DNA of 64,000 bases from Paenibacillus oryzae (GCF_001675045.1 NZ_LYPA01000065.1:62001-126000), one strand, 5' to 3'; numbered from the stretch's first letter, positions 8,477 to 17,979 are shown. A program made the numbers and translations. Notes: generated from the letters alone by a model not told the origin.

Positions 8477-9832
8477 ATGAATAATCAACCATCACTTTCT
8501 CCTCAACGGCAAAAAAGCCGCTCTGATAGAGTGAATGAGTACGTAAAATCGCCAGAAAAGCAGCGCCGGCTGTATAAAAAAACGTTATGGATTGTTGTCG
8601 CCTCGCAAATCTTCGGAGGAGCGGGGCTGGCTGCCGGGATTACCGTCGGTGCGCTGCTGGCGCAGGACATGCTGGGCAACGACAGCCTATCCGGCCTTCC
8701 CGCCGCCTTGTTTACGCTTGGCTCCGCGGCGGCGGCGCTTATTGTGGGCAGGCTGTCCCAGCGGTTTGGACGCAGGGTCGGGCTGGCCGCCGGATTTATC
8801 GCGGGCGGAGCCGGAGCGCTTGGCGTTGTGTTTGCTGCGCTTTGGGGGCAAATCGCGCTGCTGTTTGCGTCCCTGCTGGTGTATGGCGCGGGCACAGCTA
8901 CCAATCTGCAAGCCCGGTACGCAGGTACGGACCTGGCGAAGCCGAGCCAGCGGGCTAAAGCAATCAGCATAGCGATGGTCTTTACAACGATTGGCGCGGT
9001 GGCGGGTCCCAACCTGGTGGAGCCGACCGGCCGCATGGCGACCTCCATCGGTCTTCCTGCTTTGTCGGGGCCGTTTGTTCTGGCTGCGGCCGCTTATTTG
9101 ATAGCGGGCCTCGTGCTGCTGCTTTTTCTGCAGCCTGATCCCTTTATAGTCGCCAAGGCGATAGCCGAAGAGGAAAGCCTGACTAAAAGCACGCAGATGA
9201 AAGGCGGCAAAAATCCTCAGGCGAAGGAAGAGGCAAGCCATCCTGAGAGCGTCCGTAACCGAACAGGACTTATTGTGGGAGCAACGGTTATGGTGCTTAC
9301 CCAAATCGTTATGGTCGGTATTATGGTTATGACGCCCGTCCATATGAAGCAGCATGGCCATGGTCTTGGCGATGCGGGTCTGGTAATCGGCATTCATGTT
9401 GCGTGCATGTATTTGCCTTCCCTGCTGACCGGCGTGCTGGTGGACAAGCTCGGCCGTACGTTTATGTCCTACGCATCCGGCGTAACGCTGCTGCTGGCGG
9501 GTTTGACCGCAGCTATTGCGCCAGGCGAATCCATGGGCCTGCTCATTGTGGCGCTGGCGCTGCTCGGCTTAGGCTGGAACTTTGGCCTGATTAGCGGCAC
9601 GGCAGCCATTATCGACGCCACAACGCCTAAGGTTCGCGCGAAGACGCAAGGCACGGTCGATGTGCTGATTGCATTGGCAGGCGCATCTGGCGGCGCTTTG
9701 TCCGGCATGGTTATGGCAGGCGTTGGTTATTCCATGCTTTCCCTTGCCGGAGGTTTGATGGCCTTGCTGCTTATTCCAGTGGTGGCCTGGTCGTGGAGGA
9801 GGAGTGCAGCCGCTTATCCTGAAAAGGGGTAG
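8477..9832 (+). CDS. Major facilitator superfamily transporter
   Basis: 451 residues with twelve hydrophobic segments in two groups of six, separated by a polar loop (about residues 215-250). The loop between helices 2 and 3 carries 'GRLSQRFGRRVG', the MFS signature (GxLxDRxGRR type), and the second half repeats it as 'GVLVDKLGRTF'. An AAGGAGG site precedes the ATG at 8477. The local GC content is clearly higher than in the preceding ABC genes. It is probably a proton-driven exporter of small molecules; the substrate is not recognisable. Confidence 0.92.
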   Translation: MNNQPSLSPQRQKSRSDRVNEYVKSPEKQRRLYKKTLWIVVASQIFGGAGLAAGITVGALLAQDMLGNDSLSGLPAALFTLGSAAAALIVGRLSQRFGRRVGLAAGFIAGGAGALGVVFAALWGQIALLFASLLVYGAGTATNLQARYAGTDLAKPSQRAKAISIAMVFTTIGAVAGPNLVEPTGRMATSIGLPALSGPFVLAAAAYLIAGLVLLLFLQPDPFIVAKAIAEEESLTKSTQMKGGKNPQAKEEASHPESVRNRTGLIVGATVMVLTQIVMVGIMVMTPVHMKQHGHGLGDAGLVIGIHVACMYLPSLLTGVLVDKLGRTFMSYASGVTLLLAGLTAAIAPGESMGLLIVALALLGLGWNFGLISGTAAIIDATTPKVRAKTQGTVDVLIALAGASGGALSGMVMAGVGYSMLSLAGGLMALLLIPVVAWSWRRSAAAYPEKG

Positions 9833-9840
9833 ATGCTTAT

Positions 9841-10716
9841 TCACCCTTTTACAGAGCCGGCTGTAATGCCCTCCATAATCTGATTGCTCAGGAACAGGAA
9901 CATAACTAGGATAGGCAAAATGCTGATGACCAGCGTTGCTCCAATGGAGCCCCAATCCGTCGTATATTGACCGACGAAATTTTGTACGCCTACCGTCAGC
10001 GTTTTTAGCGAATCCGAGCTGATAAAGGTGTTGACGAATATAAATTCGTTCCAGTTATAAATCATATTGATGATGGCTGTTGTGGCAATAACCGAGCTGG
10101 TCATGGGCAGCACGATTTGAAAAAACAACCGGTGAATGGAGCAGCCATCCATAATGGCTGCTTCTTCGACTTCCTTTGGCAGCGCATAATAAAAGCCGAG
10201 CATAATCATAATCGTGATCGGCAAATTAAAGGCGACATAGGACAAGATCAGCGATAAGGGATGGTCCGTCAAGCCCGCTTTGTTAAACATGCTGAAGAGC
10301 TGGATCAAGGTGGAATGAACGGGAATCATAATAGCCACCATAAACAGCCCCAATACAAAGGAGCTTAGCCTCCACTTCATGCGGGTAATTGCAAAAGTAG
10401 CCAGTCCGCCAAGCATGATCGTCAGCGCGGTTGCGGCTAGCGTAATCCATACGCTGTTAAAAAAATAGACATTAATGTTGCCTGCCTCCCAAACCTTCTG
10501 GTAATTTTCCCAGCGGAATTGAACGGGCAAGGAGAGGGGAGGCAAATTAAAAACTTCCTGATTGTTTTTAAGCGAAAAAAAGAACAGCCATACAAGCGGC
10601 AGCAGCTGAAGAGCGGCAACCAGAATCAGGACGGCATAAAGCAGACTAAAGCCGATTGGTCTGAAGCCTGCCGCCGGCCTTGGCTTGACAGATGGCGTTG
10701 CTGCTTTTGGTAACAC
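9841..10716 (-). CDS. Carbohydrate ABC transporter permease (MalG-type)
   Basis: 291 residues with six membrane helices and the cytoplasmic EAA loop ('EEAAIMDGCSIHRLFFQIVLP') that docks on the ATPase. It is the last gene of the importer operon. The start is GTG at 10716 behind AAGGGGGA. Its partner permease ends 12 bases upstream. No ATPase gene is present, which is normal for this class: a shared MsmX-type ATPase elsewhere in the genome energises several importers. It probably imports an oligosaccharide. Confidence 0.94.
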   Translation of the reverse strand: MLPKAATPSVKPRPAAGFRPIGFSLLYAVLILVAALQLLPLVWLFFFSLKNNQEVFNLPPLSLPVQFRWENYQKVWEAGNINVYFFNSVWITLAATALTIMLGGLATFAITRMKWRLSSFVLGLFMVAIMIPVHSTLIQLFSMFNKAGLTDHPLSLILSYVAFNLPITIMIMLGFYYALPKEVEEAAIMDGCSIHRLFFQIVLPMTSSVIATTAIINMIYNWNEFIFVNTFISSDSLKTLTVGVQNFVGQYTTDWGSIGATLVISILPILVMFLFLSNQIMEGITAGSVKG

Positions 10717-10728
10717 TAGGCTTCCCCC

Positions 10729-11610
10729 TTATGAATATTCAATCGGGTCCTTTGTTGCTGTAAATCTGCGAATCACCCAGGTTGCGGCCAAACAAATGAT
10801 CAGCAGGAAAAAGCTGATCGCGCTGCCGTAGCCGAAATCGAAGGTGCGAAACGCAATCTTATACATGTAAGAGGCCATAACCTCGCTGGAGCCGAATGGA
10901 CCGCCATCGGTCATGACGTAGATCAGGTCGAAATATTTTAAAGAGCCAACAACGGCAAGCACAACCGTTACCTTAACAACCTCCATAATGAGAGGCAGCT
11001 TGATTTTCCAGGCGATTTGCAGACTGCTTGCGCCATCGATTTTGGCTGCTTCCTCCATCTGGGCCGGAATGTTTTTGATCGCGGCATAATAAATCAAAAT
11101 GTAAAAGCCCGCATATTGCCACAGAATCGGGACAAACAGCGCAAACAGCACAAGCTTTGGCTCCGACAGCCAGGCGGGCGGATCGCTAAAGCCAAGCGTC
11201 TCCAGCAGCGTATTTACAATTCCGTTGGTAGGATGGTACATCCGCAGCCATAGCTGTGCAATGGCAATAGAGGAGAGCAGCATCGGAATCAGGTAGATTT
11301 TGCGAAACAGATTGGCGCCCCTGATTTTTGATGCCAGCACCATAGCTACGGCAAGGTAAAGAAGCAGGCTTAATGTTGAAAAAACAGCAAGCAGGAGGGA
11401 GTGCCAGGCACTCCCCCAGAAAGCTGCGTCTCCAAGCAATTTTGTATAATTGTCCAATCCGATAAATGAAGGCTGCCCGATTCCGTTCCATTTGTTTAAC
11501 CCGTAATAGGCTGTCAAAGCGATCGGAATATAAATAATCGTTAAAACAACAAGCAGGGCAGGCAGCACGTACAAGGCAATGATTCCTTTATTGGACATCA
11601 CTTTGTCCAC
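10729..11610 (-). CDS. Carbohydrate ABC transporter permease (MalF-type)
   Basis: 293 residues, six membrane helices, EAA loop 'MEEAAKIDGASSLQIAWKIKLP'. The start is GTG at 11610 with GAGAGGAG nine bases upstream; an ATG four codons further in is possible. It forms a heterodimer with the permease encoded next and receives substrate from the lipoprotein encoded upstream. Confidence 0.94.
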   Translation of the reverse strand: MDKVMSNKGIIALYVLPALLVVLTIIYIPIALTAYYGLNKWNGIGQPSFIGLDNYTKLLGDAAFWGSAWHSLLLAVFSTLSLLLYLAVAMVLASKIRGANLFRKIYLIPMLLSSIAIAQLWLRMYHPTNGIVNTLLETLGFSDPPAWLSEPKLVLFALFVPILWQYAGFYILIYYAAIKNIPAQMEEAAKIDGASSLQIAWKIKLPLIMEVVKVTVVLAVVGSLKYFDLIYVMTDGGPFGSSEVMASYMYKIAFRTFDFGYGSAISFFLLIICLAATWVIRRFTATKDPIEYS

Positions 11611-11648
11611 TTTTTTCGGCTCCTCTCGTCAGGTCGTGTATGCAAAGG

Positions 11649-12968
11649 CTATTTGGAGTCGGCAACGGCCTGGCTGTGCTTCTCCGAAAATTCCTCCGGC
11701 GTGACAGCTTTTTCGAATAAGGCCTGGATCATGTTCAAATGGGTTTCCGCCGCGCTGGCTGCCATCTGCACATCAGCAAATAGCGTGACGCTGCTGGCTT
11801 TGTTCATTTCGGTGAACAGGTCGATATAAAGCGGAGGCAAACCAAGCGACGATGTATCTACCTTGGTAGCCGGTATGACGCCTGCTCCCGTTACGGATTG
11901 CTCTCCCCATTTGTTTACAAAATATTCGACAAAGGCTTTGGCCTCCTGTTGAACCTCCGAGTTTTGAGCGACGAACAAGCCAACCCCGGGTCCGCCAACC
12001 CAGCTGTTGATATCGCCTTTCCCGCCTTCGACGGTAGGGAATTTGAAAAACCCGACATTATCCCGGAACTCCTTGGGAATGTCGTCGTTGGTCGTGAAGT
12101 TAGGCAGCTCCCAAGTGCCCATTAAATACATGGCCGCTTTGCCATTCAGAAATTCAGCTTTTCCTTCTTCATTGGATAAGCCGTTAAAGCCTTTAATAAA
12201 GGCATTGCTGTCTACAAGCGACTGCATTTCCCTTGCAGCCTGAACCAGTCCTTCATCCTGAAAGGAGCCGGAGCCGCTGATTGCATCAGCCAGCGTTTGT
12301 TGTCCGGCAATGCGATCCGCCAAATACATATACCATAACGAGCCGGTCCAGCGATCCTTATTGCCCAGCGCAATTGGCGCTATGTCATTTTCGGACAAGG
12401 TTTTGATAACGGCTTTGAGCTCCTCGTAGGTTTGAGGCGCCTTTAAGTCATACTTTTCAAAAATAGCTTTATTGTAATAAATAGGAGCAATGTTGAATTC
12501 AAGCGGCAGCGCATAGGTTTTGCCGTCAATCGCGTAAGCCTCGGTTGTTCCGGCTACAAACTTGTCCTTGAGTTCGCCGCCAAGCAATTCGTCAAGCGGC
12601 ATAAACAAATTGCCCTCTACATAGGGCTGCAAAAAGCCGGCTGCCCATGTAACGCCTACATCGGGCAATTCATTGGAGGAGGAGAGCACCTTCAGCTTGT
12701 TTTTATATTGCTCATTGTCCAGCACCTGCTGCTTGATCGTAATATTGGAATGTTCGTTTTGATAGTCGTTGATGATCTGATTGACAATTTTGTTTTGTCC
12801 CGCCGATACGCCTTCAGGCCACAGATGCATAAAATTGATGGTGACCTTGCCGCCGGAATCTCCGGAACCTCCTTTGGTTCCGCCTTCATTTTCGCCTTTG
12901 GCGCAGCCGGCCGCTAATAAGGCCAGGCACATTGCCGCGAGCAGTATACTCCGTTTTTTACTTGCCAT
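11649..12968 (-). CDS. Extracellular sugar-binding lipoprotein of an ABC importer
   Basis: 439 residues from the ATG at 12968. A lipoprotein signal peptide ends in the lipobox 'LLAAGC' (Cys22), and the mature part has the fold signature of family 1 sugar-binding proteins ('PDVGVTWAAGFLQPYVEGNLFMPLD' region reduced here to its landmarks, 'YALPLEFNIAPIYYNKAIF'). An ATG four codons upstream at 12980 is also in frame, but the AAAGGGG site touches it directly, so the inner ATG is preferred. It captures a glycan for the two permeases. A cre match lies 39 bp upstream. Confidence 0.92.
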   Translation of the reverse strand: MASKKRSILLAAMCLALLAAGCAKGENEGGTKGGSGDSGGKVTINFMHLWPEGVSAGQNKIVNQIINDYQNEHSNITIKQQVLDNEQYKNKLKVLSSSNELPDVGVTWAAGFLQPYVEGNLFMPLDELLGGELKDKFVAGTTEAYAIDGKTYALPLEFNIAPIYYNKAIFEKYDLKAPQTYEELKAVIKTLSENDIAPIALGNKDRWTGSLWYMYLADRIAGQQTLADAISGSGSFQDEGLVQAAREMQSLVDSNAFIKGFNGLSNEEGKAEFLNGKAAMYLMGTWELPNFTTNDDIPKEFRDNVGFFKFPTVEGGKGDINSWVGGPGVGLFVAQNSEVQQEAKAFVEYFVNKWGEQSVTGAGVIPATKVDTSSLGLPPLYIDLFTEMNKASSVTLFADVQMAASAAETHLNMIQALFEKAVTPEEFSEKHSQAVADSK

Positions 12969-13006
12969 CCCTTCAAACATCCCCTTTCAGTATAGGCATC
13001 ACGGAT

Positions 13007-13021
13007 TTGAAACCGCTTACT
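13007..13021 (-). promoter_or_regulatory. Putative cre site (CcpA) upstream of the sugar-binding protein gene
   Basis: TTGAAACCGCTTACT (plus strand) fits the B. subtilis cre consensus WTGNAANCGNWNNCW at every defined position. It lies between the response regulator and the lipoprotein gene, so carbon catabolite repression of the importer is plausible. A possible promoter (TTATGG, 17 nt, TACACT on the minus strand) lies just upstream of it. Confidence 0.5.
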
Positions 13022-13082
13022 GAAAGTGTAACAAGGCAATCGCGTTGCCATAAGGTCATCCTCATTGGAAGTGATACCACTT

Positions 13083-13871
13083 TTATTGGATTTTTTGCCC
13101 ATCCTGCAGCCATTGCTGTCTGTATTGACTGGGACTTGTTTGTTCAAGCATGCGAAATACTTTAATAAAATATTTTGCGGTCTGATAGCCGACCTGCTCG
13201 GCAATTTCCGTAACCGTCAGGCTTGTTGATGTCAGCAGTCCCTTGGCATGCTGGATTCGATGCCGGGTTAAATAATCGCTAAACGTCATACCCGTCTGCT
13301 CCTTAAACAACACGCTGAAATAGCTTGCATTAATCGGTAAATGGTCGGCAACCTGCTGCAGGGAGATTTGCTTGTGGAAGTGCTCTTCAATGTAGGCCAG
13401 CGCCTTTTTCACATGGGGATTGTACAGGTTGTTATGCTGGGAAGCTTGAAGCAGCCGGAAATCAATCAGCTTTTGCATTTTATCAATTTGTTCATTCCGG
13501 GCTTCCTTTTCGAGCGCATGCTCAACCGCCTGAATCAGCTTGTTTTTTTCAATTGGCTTCAGTAAATAATCAACTACGCCAAACTTTAAGGCGCTTCGCG
13601 CATATTCGAAATCGGAATATCCCGACAAAATAATAATGACGGGCGGATGGGGAAGCTTGGTAATCTGCTCGGCCAGCTCAAGGCCGTTCATTTCGGGCAT
13701 GCGTATATCGGTGAGCAGCAAGCATGCGTCATGCTGATCCAGCCACAAGAGCGCTTCCTTGCCGCTTTGCGCCGTTGTAATCTCGTATTCTCCCGACGCC
13801 CACATTCGTAACGTTTTTGAAACCCCTTCGCGGGTTCGCGGCTCATCGTCAACAACTAGAATATGCTTCAT
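13083..13871 (-). CDS. YesN-type response regulator (REC plus AraC DNA-binding domain)
   Basis: 262 residues. The receiver domain spans 1-120 with phosphoacceptor Asp55 in 'LLTDIRMPEMNG', acidic residues 'VDDE' near the start and the conserved Lys ('LLKP'). The last ~100 residues form a two-helix-turn-helix AraC domain ('ISLQQVADHLPINASYFSVLFKEQTG' region). The ATG overlaps the kinase stop (ATGA), so kinase and regulator are coupled. It probably activates the sugar importer operon directly downstream when phosphorylated. Confidence 0.95.
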   Translation of the reverse strand: MKHILVVDDEPRTREGVSKTLRMWASGEYEITTAQSGKEALLWLDQHDACLLLTDIRMPEMNGLELAEQITKLPHPPVIIILSGYSDFEYARSALKFGVVDYLLKPIEKNKLIQAVEHALEKEARNEQIDKMQKLIDFRLLQASQHNNLYNPHVKKALAYIEEHFHKQISLQQVADHLPINASYFSVLFKEQTGMTFSDYLTRHRIQHAKGLLTSTSLTVTEIAEQVGYQTAKYFIKVFRMLEQTSPSQYRQQWLQDGQKIQ

Positions 13872-15643
13872 GCTCCAGCCTCCTTCTTGATATCCGATGC
13901 TTCAGAGGTATCCTGAATTTCAAATGAGATGGTTGCGCCCTTTCCTTCCTGGCTTTGAATATTCAGCCCTTTTGATTCGCCGCCAAAATAAAGATGCAAT
14001 CTGCGCTCCACATTGGCTATGCCAACCCCATTGCCCTTTGGTGAGGACATTCGGCCATTCTTCAATGCAAAATGGAGCCTCTCCAGCTTGTCGGAGGACA
14101 TGCCTGGTCCATTATCGGCTATCGTAATGATAACGCAGCCGGGGCTGGAGGAAGGGCGGGCCTCCAGCCTCACCATTCCGTCCCCATGCCGCTGCTCCAC
14201 GCCGTGCAAAATGGCATTTTCGACTAAAGGCTGAACCAGCAGCTTTGGAAGCGGAACATGGCGGCAGGTTTCATCAAGCTGAATGCTCCATAGCAAACGG
14301 TCCAGCAAGCGCATTTTCATTATTTTTAAGTAGCGGGCGGCATGCTCGAACTCATCTTCAATCGTAACCCATTCATCGCCTTCGCTTTTATGGATCACAT
14401 AGCGGAATAAATCCGACATGGCAATGACTGTTTGCGCCAATTCCTCCTCGCCCTTCTCCTCCAATGCCCAATAAAAGGCTTCCAGCGTATTAAAAAGAAA
14501 GTGGGGGTTGATCTGCGCCTGCAGTGCTTTCAGCTCTGTTCGGCTTTGAATAATTTCCTTCTGGTATACCACCTCGATCAGCTCATTCAAATAATCGATG
14601 AGTCCGTTGTAGGTATAATGGAGCTCCTGCAGCTCAACAGTGGCAGGTTTTACATCATTGTGCTTCAGATTTCCTAATTTCGCTCCCCGCATCACCCGAA
14701 TCAGGTTCAGGACAGGGCGCGTAATCATGGTAGACAACGCAAAGCTCAATACAAGCGCAAGAAGGCCGCCCGCCAGCCCTGCCGCAACAATAATAGTGCG
14801 CAATACAGGAATGCCTTCCTTTGCATAATTTACAGGCGTCAACATAACGAGGGACCAGCCTGTTAATGCGGAACGGTTTTTGATCACAATATATTGCTCT
14901 CCGTTAAGCTCGATGCCTTCCCCTTCATGGTTAAGCACCCGCTGAGGCTGGATGGAGGCATCAAACGTGGAAAAAATGCTTTGATTGGCCTGATCAAACA
15001 GTCCCATTTTTTCCTGAGGGCCGCCTTCGGCATTTATTGCCTGCTCCGATAGCGAAAAATAGCTTCGTTCCATTCGTACAAACACATAGCCGCCGTGGGC
15101 AAAGGAGTGATCCATAAGCCTGACCTGTCTCATGGCAATGACCGTATCCGCATCGAGAGGGTCAATGCCAAGCCAGACGAGCCGGCCTTGCGCCTGATTC
15201 ACTTTTCCGATCCAGCCGCCGGATACACGCTCGGTCGAGTCTACGTCAAACAACGGAACCAGGCTCCGGTAATCTGCCGTATAAAGCTCCATTGAACGGA
15301 CCCCCGTTATGTAGGCTTCATATTTGCGCACTACCTGCTGGAGGGACTGCCTGGTATTAAAGCTGATTCGTTCGCCCTGCACCTCGCTGTACAGCAAGGA
15401 CTGTACGGTTGCGTCAGTCGCAACCTGCGTTGTCAGCATATCCACCTGCTTGAGCAGGACGGCTAGCTGCCCGGAGGCTTGGGCGGCTGTTTGCTGGATA
15501 TGTTTTTCCGCATTGCGCTGGAGCATGATGGATACCCGGTCAAACATGAAAATGCTGATTAACGCCAAAATAATATACATAACAAGCACTAGGCCCAAAA
15601 AAATTTGATTGCGCAGCGTGTTCCATTTTCCCCAGCGAACCAC
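13868..15643 (-). CDS. YesM-type sensor histidine kinase
   Basis: 591 residues from a GTG at 15643. I chose this start because AAGGAGG sits eight bases before it; the longer frame opening at 15715 lacks a ribosome site. A membrane helix (about 10-32) and a large extracellular sensor (about 35-285) are followed by a second helix (about 285-310), HAMP, the His_kinase motif 'QINPHFLFN' with His381, and a GHKL ATPase ('VQPLVENAILHG', 'GVGIANVERRL'). It controls the co-transcribed regulator. The ligand is presumably the imported sugar or its binding protein. Confidence 0.94.
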   Translation of the reverse strand: MVRWGKWNTLRNQIFLGLVLVMYIILALISIFMFDRVSIMLQRNAEKHIQQTAAQASGQLAVLLKQVDMLTTQVATDATVQSLLYSEVQGERISFNTRQSLQQVVRKYEAYITGVRSMELYTADYRSLVPLFDVDSTERVSGGWIGKVNQAQGRLVWLGIDPLDADTVIAMRQVRLMDHSFAHGGYVFVRMERSYFSLSEQAINAEGGPQEKMGLFDQANQSIFSTFDASIQPQRVLNHEGEGIELNGEQYIVIKNRSALTGWSLVMLTPVNYAKEGIPVLRTIIVAAGLAGGLLALVLSFALSTMITRPVLNLIRVMRGAKLGNLKHNDVKPATVELQELHYTYNGLIDYLNELIEVVYQKEIIQSRTELKALQAQINPHFLFNTLEAFYWALEEKGEEELAQTVIAMSDLFRYVIHKSEGDEWVTIEDEFEHAARYLKIMKMRLLDRLLWSIQLDETCRHVPLPKLLVQPLVENAILHGVEQRHGDGMVRLEARPSSSPGCVIITIADNGPGMSSDKLERLHFALKNGRMSSPKGNGVGIANVERRLHLYFGGESKGLNIQSQEGKGATISFEIQDTSEASDIKKEAGA

Positions 15644-15721
15644 TTGCCTTCCTCCTTGCACGGCTCGACGCGAGATGCCCTCCGCCATCCCAGGTAATGC
15701 CCCGTATTTTGACATTTTTGT

Positions 15722-17647
15722 TTAACGCAATAACCGCAAGCCGTTTAAAATGACCAGTATCGTACTTCCTTCATGTCCTAACACTCCCAGCGGCAGCGGA
15801 ATACCGGAAATAAAGTTCGAGGCAATTAAGAACAGGATGACTACTGCCGCAAAAATGATATTTTGCTTAATAACTTTCTTCATGCGCCTGCCCAATTCAA
15901 TCGCAAAGCTTATCTTCAGTAAATCATCGTTCATTAAAACAAGATCCGCTGTCTCAAGCGCAGCGTCAGACCCCGCGCCTCCCATTGCAATCCCTACAGT
16001 GGCAGTTGCCAATGCTGGAGCATCATTCACTCCATCTCCGATCATTGCTACGCTTCCGTAATCGTTTTTAAGCTGCTTTACAATTCTTAATTTTTCCTCG
16101 GGTAGCAATTCTGCGTAAATCCTTCCAATTCCTGCTTGAGAAGCTATTAAGTCTGCCGTCAGCTTCTGATCTCCAGTCAGCATTACAACAGAAACTCCCA
16201 GTGTTTTTAGCTTTTCAACCATAGGAGCTGCCTCAGGCCGTATCCGGTCTTGCAGAGCAATAGCGCCAATCACTGTTCCGGCCTGCCCAATAACAACAAC
16301 CGTATTGCCTTGCTGAAGCTTCTCAATTTCTTCAAATATGCCTTGCTGTCTGGCTTCTTTTTCGAATAAAGACGGTTTGCCAATCGTCCAAGTTTGTTCC
16401 AGAACATTTCCTTGGACGCCTCGCCCTGTCATGGCCTGAAAGTCCAAGCAGCGCTCCAGCCTAATCCCTTTGCTTTCCGCTTCATCTACAATAGCGCGCG
16501 CCAGCGGATGTGTAGACATCGTTTCAATAGAAGCCGCTATTTTCAAAAGCTCATCCTTGTTAAGCGGTGCAAACGCTATAATGTCAGTGACTGCCGGTTT
16601 TCCTATTGTCAACGTGCCTGTCTTGTCGAGTGCAATGGCCTTGACCGAGCTTATGCTTTCGAGATGCGCTCCTCCTTTGAATAAAAGCCCTTTACGCGCT
16701 CCATTGGATATTGCGGAAAGCATAACGGGCATAATGGATGCGACTAATGCACAGGGAGATGCCACCACAAGAAATACCATCGCCTTGTACAAGGCATCTG
16801 TCCAGCTCCAGCCGAGAAGCCAGGGGGGGAGTACAATTAAGGAAGAGGTTATCCCTATAACCGCACGGGCATATATACGTTCAAAGCGCTGCATAAAGCG
16901 CTCTGCCTTCGGCATTTCGCTTTGCGCATCCTGTACCAGCCGAATAATTTTGGCAAATAAAGTAGACTCGCTTGAGGCCGTTACTTTAACATACAAAGCG
17001 CCTTCACCGTTTAAAGTGCCCGCAAAAACAGGATCGCCGGCAGCCTTATCGACGGGGATGCTTTCTCCTGTAATGGAGGCTTGATTCACTGAAGACGTCC
17101 CTTCCATTACTATTCCATCGGCGGGAATCCGCTCGCCATTTTTGATGATTATGATATCGTCAATACGCAATTCCTGAATGGGCACGGTCTCTTGGGCGCC
17201 CTCCAGGCAGCGGATAGCCTTCTCCGGCTTCATATCCATCAATGCCGAGATATCTCTCGAGCTCCGTTCAATAGTCAACGTTTCTAATGCGCCGCTAAGC
17301 GAAAAGATAAAAATGAGTATGGCTCCTTCCGTCCAATATCCTATGGCCGCGGCTCCGATGGCTGCTGCAAACATCAGCAGATTGACATCCAAGTCCCTTT
17401 CATGAACGAGGGTATTCAGGCCTTCCTTGGCTTTAGCGTATCCGCCAACCGCATAAGAGAGGATGAAGAAGCTGACGGCCACGCTATACAGCCGTTGCTC
17501 CAACAGCCACCCTATAGCCGTTAACCCGCCTCCAATCAGTGCTGCGGCGAGCTCGCCGTAGCGTGCTTTCCAGCTATGAAAGGTTGTTTCTAAGCTGGCT
17601 TTGTCATTCGAAGACGACACATCCTGATGACTGGTGAACATGATCAT
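15722..17647 (-). CDS. P1B-4-type metal-efflux ATPase (CoaT/PfeT-like)
   Basis: 641 residues. The membrane metal site reads SPC rather than CPC ('VVASPCALVA'), and the last helix ends 'HEGSTILVILNGLRLL'. Together these mark subgroup P1B-4, which exports Fe(II), Co(II) or sometimes Zn(II). There is no N-terminal metal-binding domain. The phosphorylated aspartate is Asp341 in 'DKTGT'; the actuator 'TGES' and hinge 'GDGVNDAPAL' are intact. The ATG at 17647 has AGAAGGAAG upstream, and a second ATG lies two codons in. B. subtilis PfeT (ZosA) is the closest well-known member, so ferrous iron efflux is the leading guess; cobalt cannot be excluded. Confidence 0.93.
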   Translation of the reverse strand: MIMFTSHQDVSSSNDKASLETTFHSWKARYGELAAALIGGGLTAIGWLLEQRLYSVAVSFFILSYAVGGYAKAKEGLNTLVHERDLDVNLLMFAAAIGAAAIGYWTEGAILIFIFSLSGALETLTIERSSRDISALMDMKPEKAIRCLEGAQETVPIQELRIDDIIIIKNGERIPADGIVMEGTSSVNQASITGESIPVDKAAGDPVFAGTLNGEGALYVKVTASSESTLFAKIIRLVQDAQSEMPKAERFMQRFERIYARAVIGITSSLIVLPPWLLGWSWTDALYKAMVFLVVASPCALVASIMPVMLSAISNGARKGLLFKGGAHLESISSVKAIALDKTGTLTIGKPAVTDIIAFAPLNKDELLKIAASIETMSTHPLARAIVDEAESKGIRLERCLDFQAMTGRGVQGNVLEQTWTIGKPSLFEKEARQQGIFEEIEKLQQGNTVVVIGQAGTVIGAIALQDRIRPEAAPMVEKLKTLGVSVVMLTGDQKLTADLIASQAGIGRIYAELLPEEKLRIVKQLKNDYGSVAMIGDGVNDAPALATATVGIAMGGAGSDAALETADLVLMNDDLLKISFAIELGRRMKKVIKQNIIFAAVVILFLIASNFISGIPLPLGVLGHEGSTILVILNGLRLLR

Positions 17648-17698
17648 GCACTTCCTTCTGAATGAGAATGACTTTTACTATTACGGCCCTTAAAATGC

Positions 17699-17734
17699 AA
17701 CATGCTGCTTCCTGGATTCAGGAAACAGCATGTT
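17699..17734. other. Strong hairpin in the metal-ATPase leader
   Basis: A 16-bp stem with one mismatch (arms starting AACATGCTG and ending CAGCATGTT) and a GATT loop. It lies in the predicted 5' leader of the ATPase on the minus strand. No T-run follows, so it is more likely a stabilising or regulatory leader structure than a terminator. Confidence 0.5.
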
Positions 17735-17765
17735 AAACCGCAATAATTAAGTTTTAAATTGATTT

Positions 17766-17781
17766 TGATATCAGTATATCA
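17766..17781 (-). promoter_or_regulatory. Extended -10 promoter within a palindrome, metal ATPase
   Basis: TGATATCAGTATATCA is an inverted repeat (TGATAT-N4-ATATCA). On the minus strand it contains TGATATACT, an extended -10 element (TGnTATACT), suggesting the promoter of the metal ATPase is covered by a repressor site. A related palindrome lies at 17813. Confidence 0.45.
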
Positions 17782-17812
17782 CAAAGGGGATAATTTTGGA
17801 ATAATTTCTATT

Positions 17813-17827
17813 TGATACAAATTATCA
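17813..17827. promoter_or_regulatory. Fur-like box
   Basis: TGATACAAATTATCA matches the Fur 7-1-7 consensus (TGATAATnATTATCA) at 12 of 14 defined positions. It lies upstream of the predicted ATPase promoter. In B. subtilis, pfeT is repressed by PerR and activated by Fur, so a Fur-family site here would fit an iron-efflux role. Confidence 0.45.
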
Positions 17828-17830
17828 TTT

Positions 17831-17852
17831 GCATCGGCTTTTTGACCGATGC
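17831..17852 (+). other. Small hairpin in the divergent intergenic region
   Basis: GCATCGG-N8-CCGATGC, between the Fur-like box and a TATAAT (17895-17900) that may be the -10 of the hybrid kinase. No clear role. Confidence 0.35.
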
Positions 17853-17979
17853 GCTATTCATAACTGTGCTGGCTTTTTTTTGTTTTATCCTTTATATAAT
17901 AGAAGGAGTAAATATTGTCTTAACACTATTTTCCTTAGCTCTTTGAATCTTTTTATGACTGTTGAAAGGTCTGATTGAT

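Noticed and set aside
8687..9397. 236-codon minus-strand frame
   Set aside because: Antisense to the MFS gene in a GC-rich region; low-complexity Arg/Gln/Lys composition and no family match.
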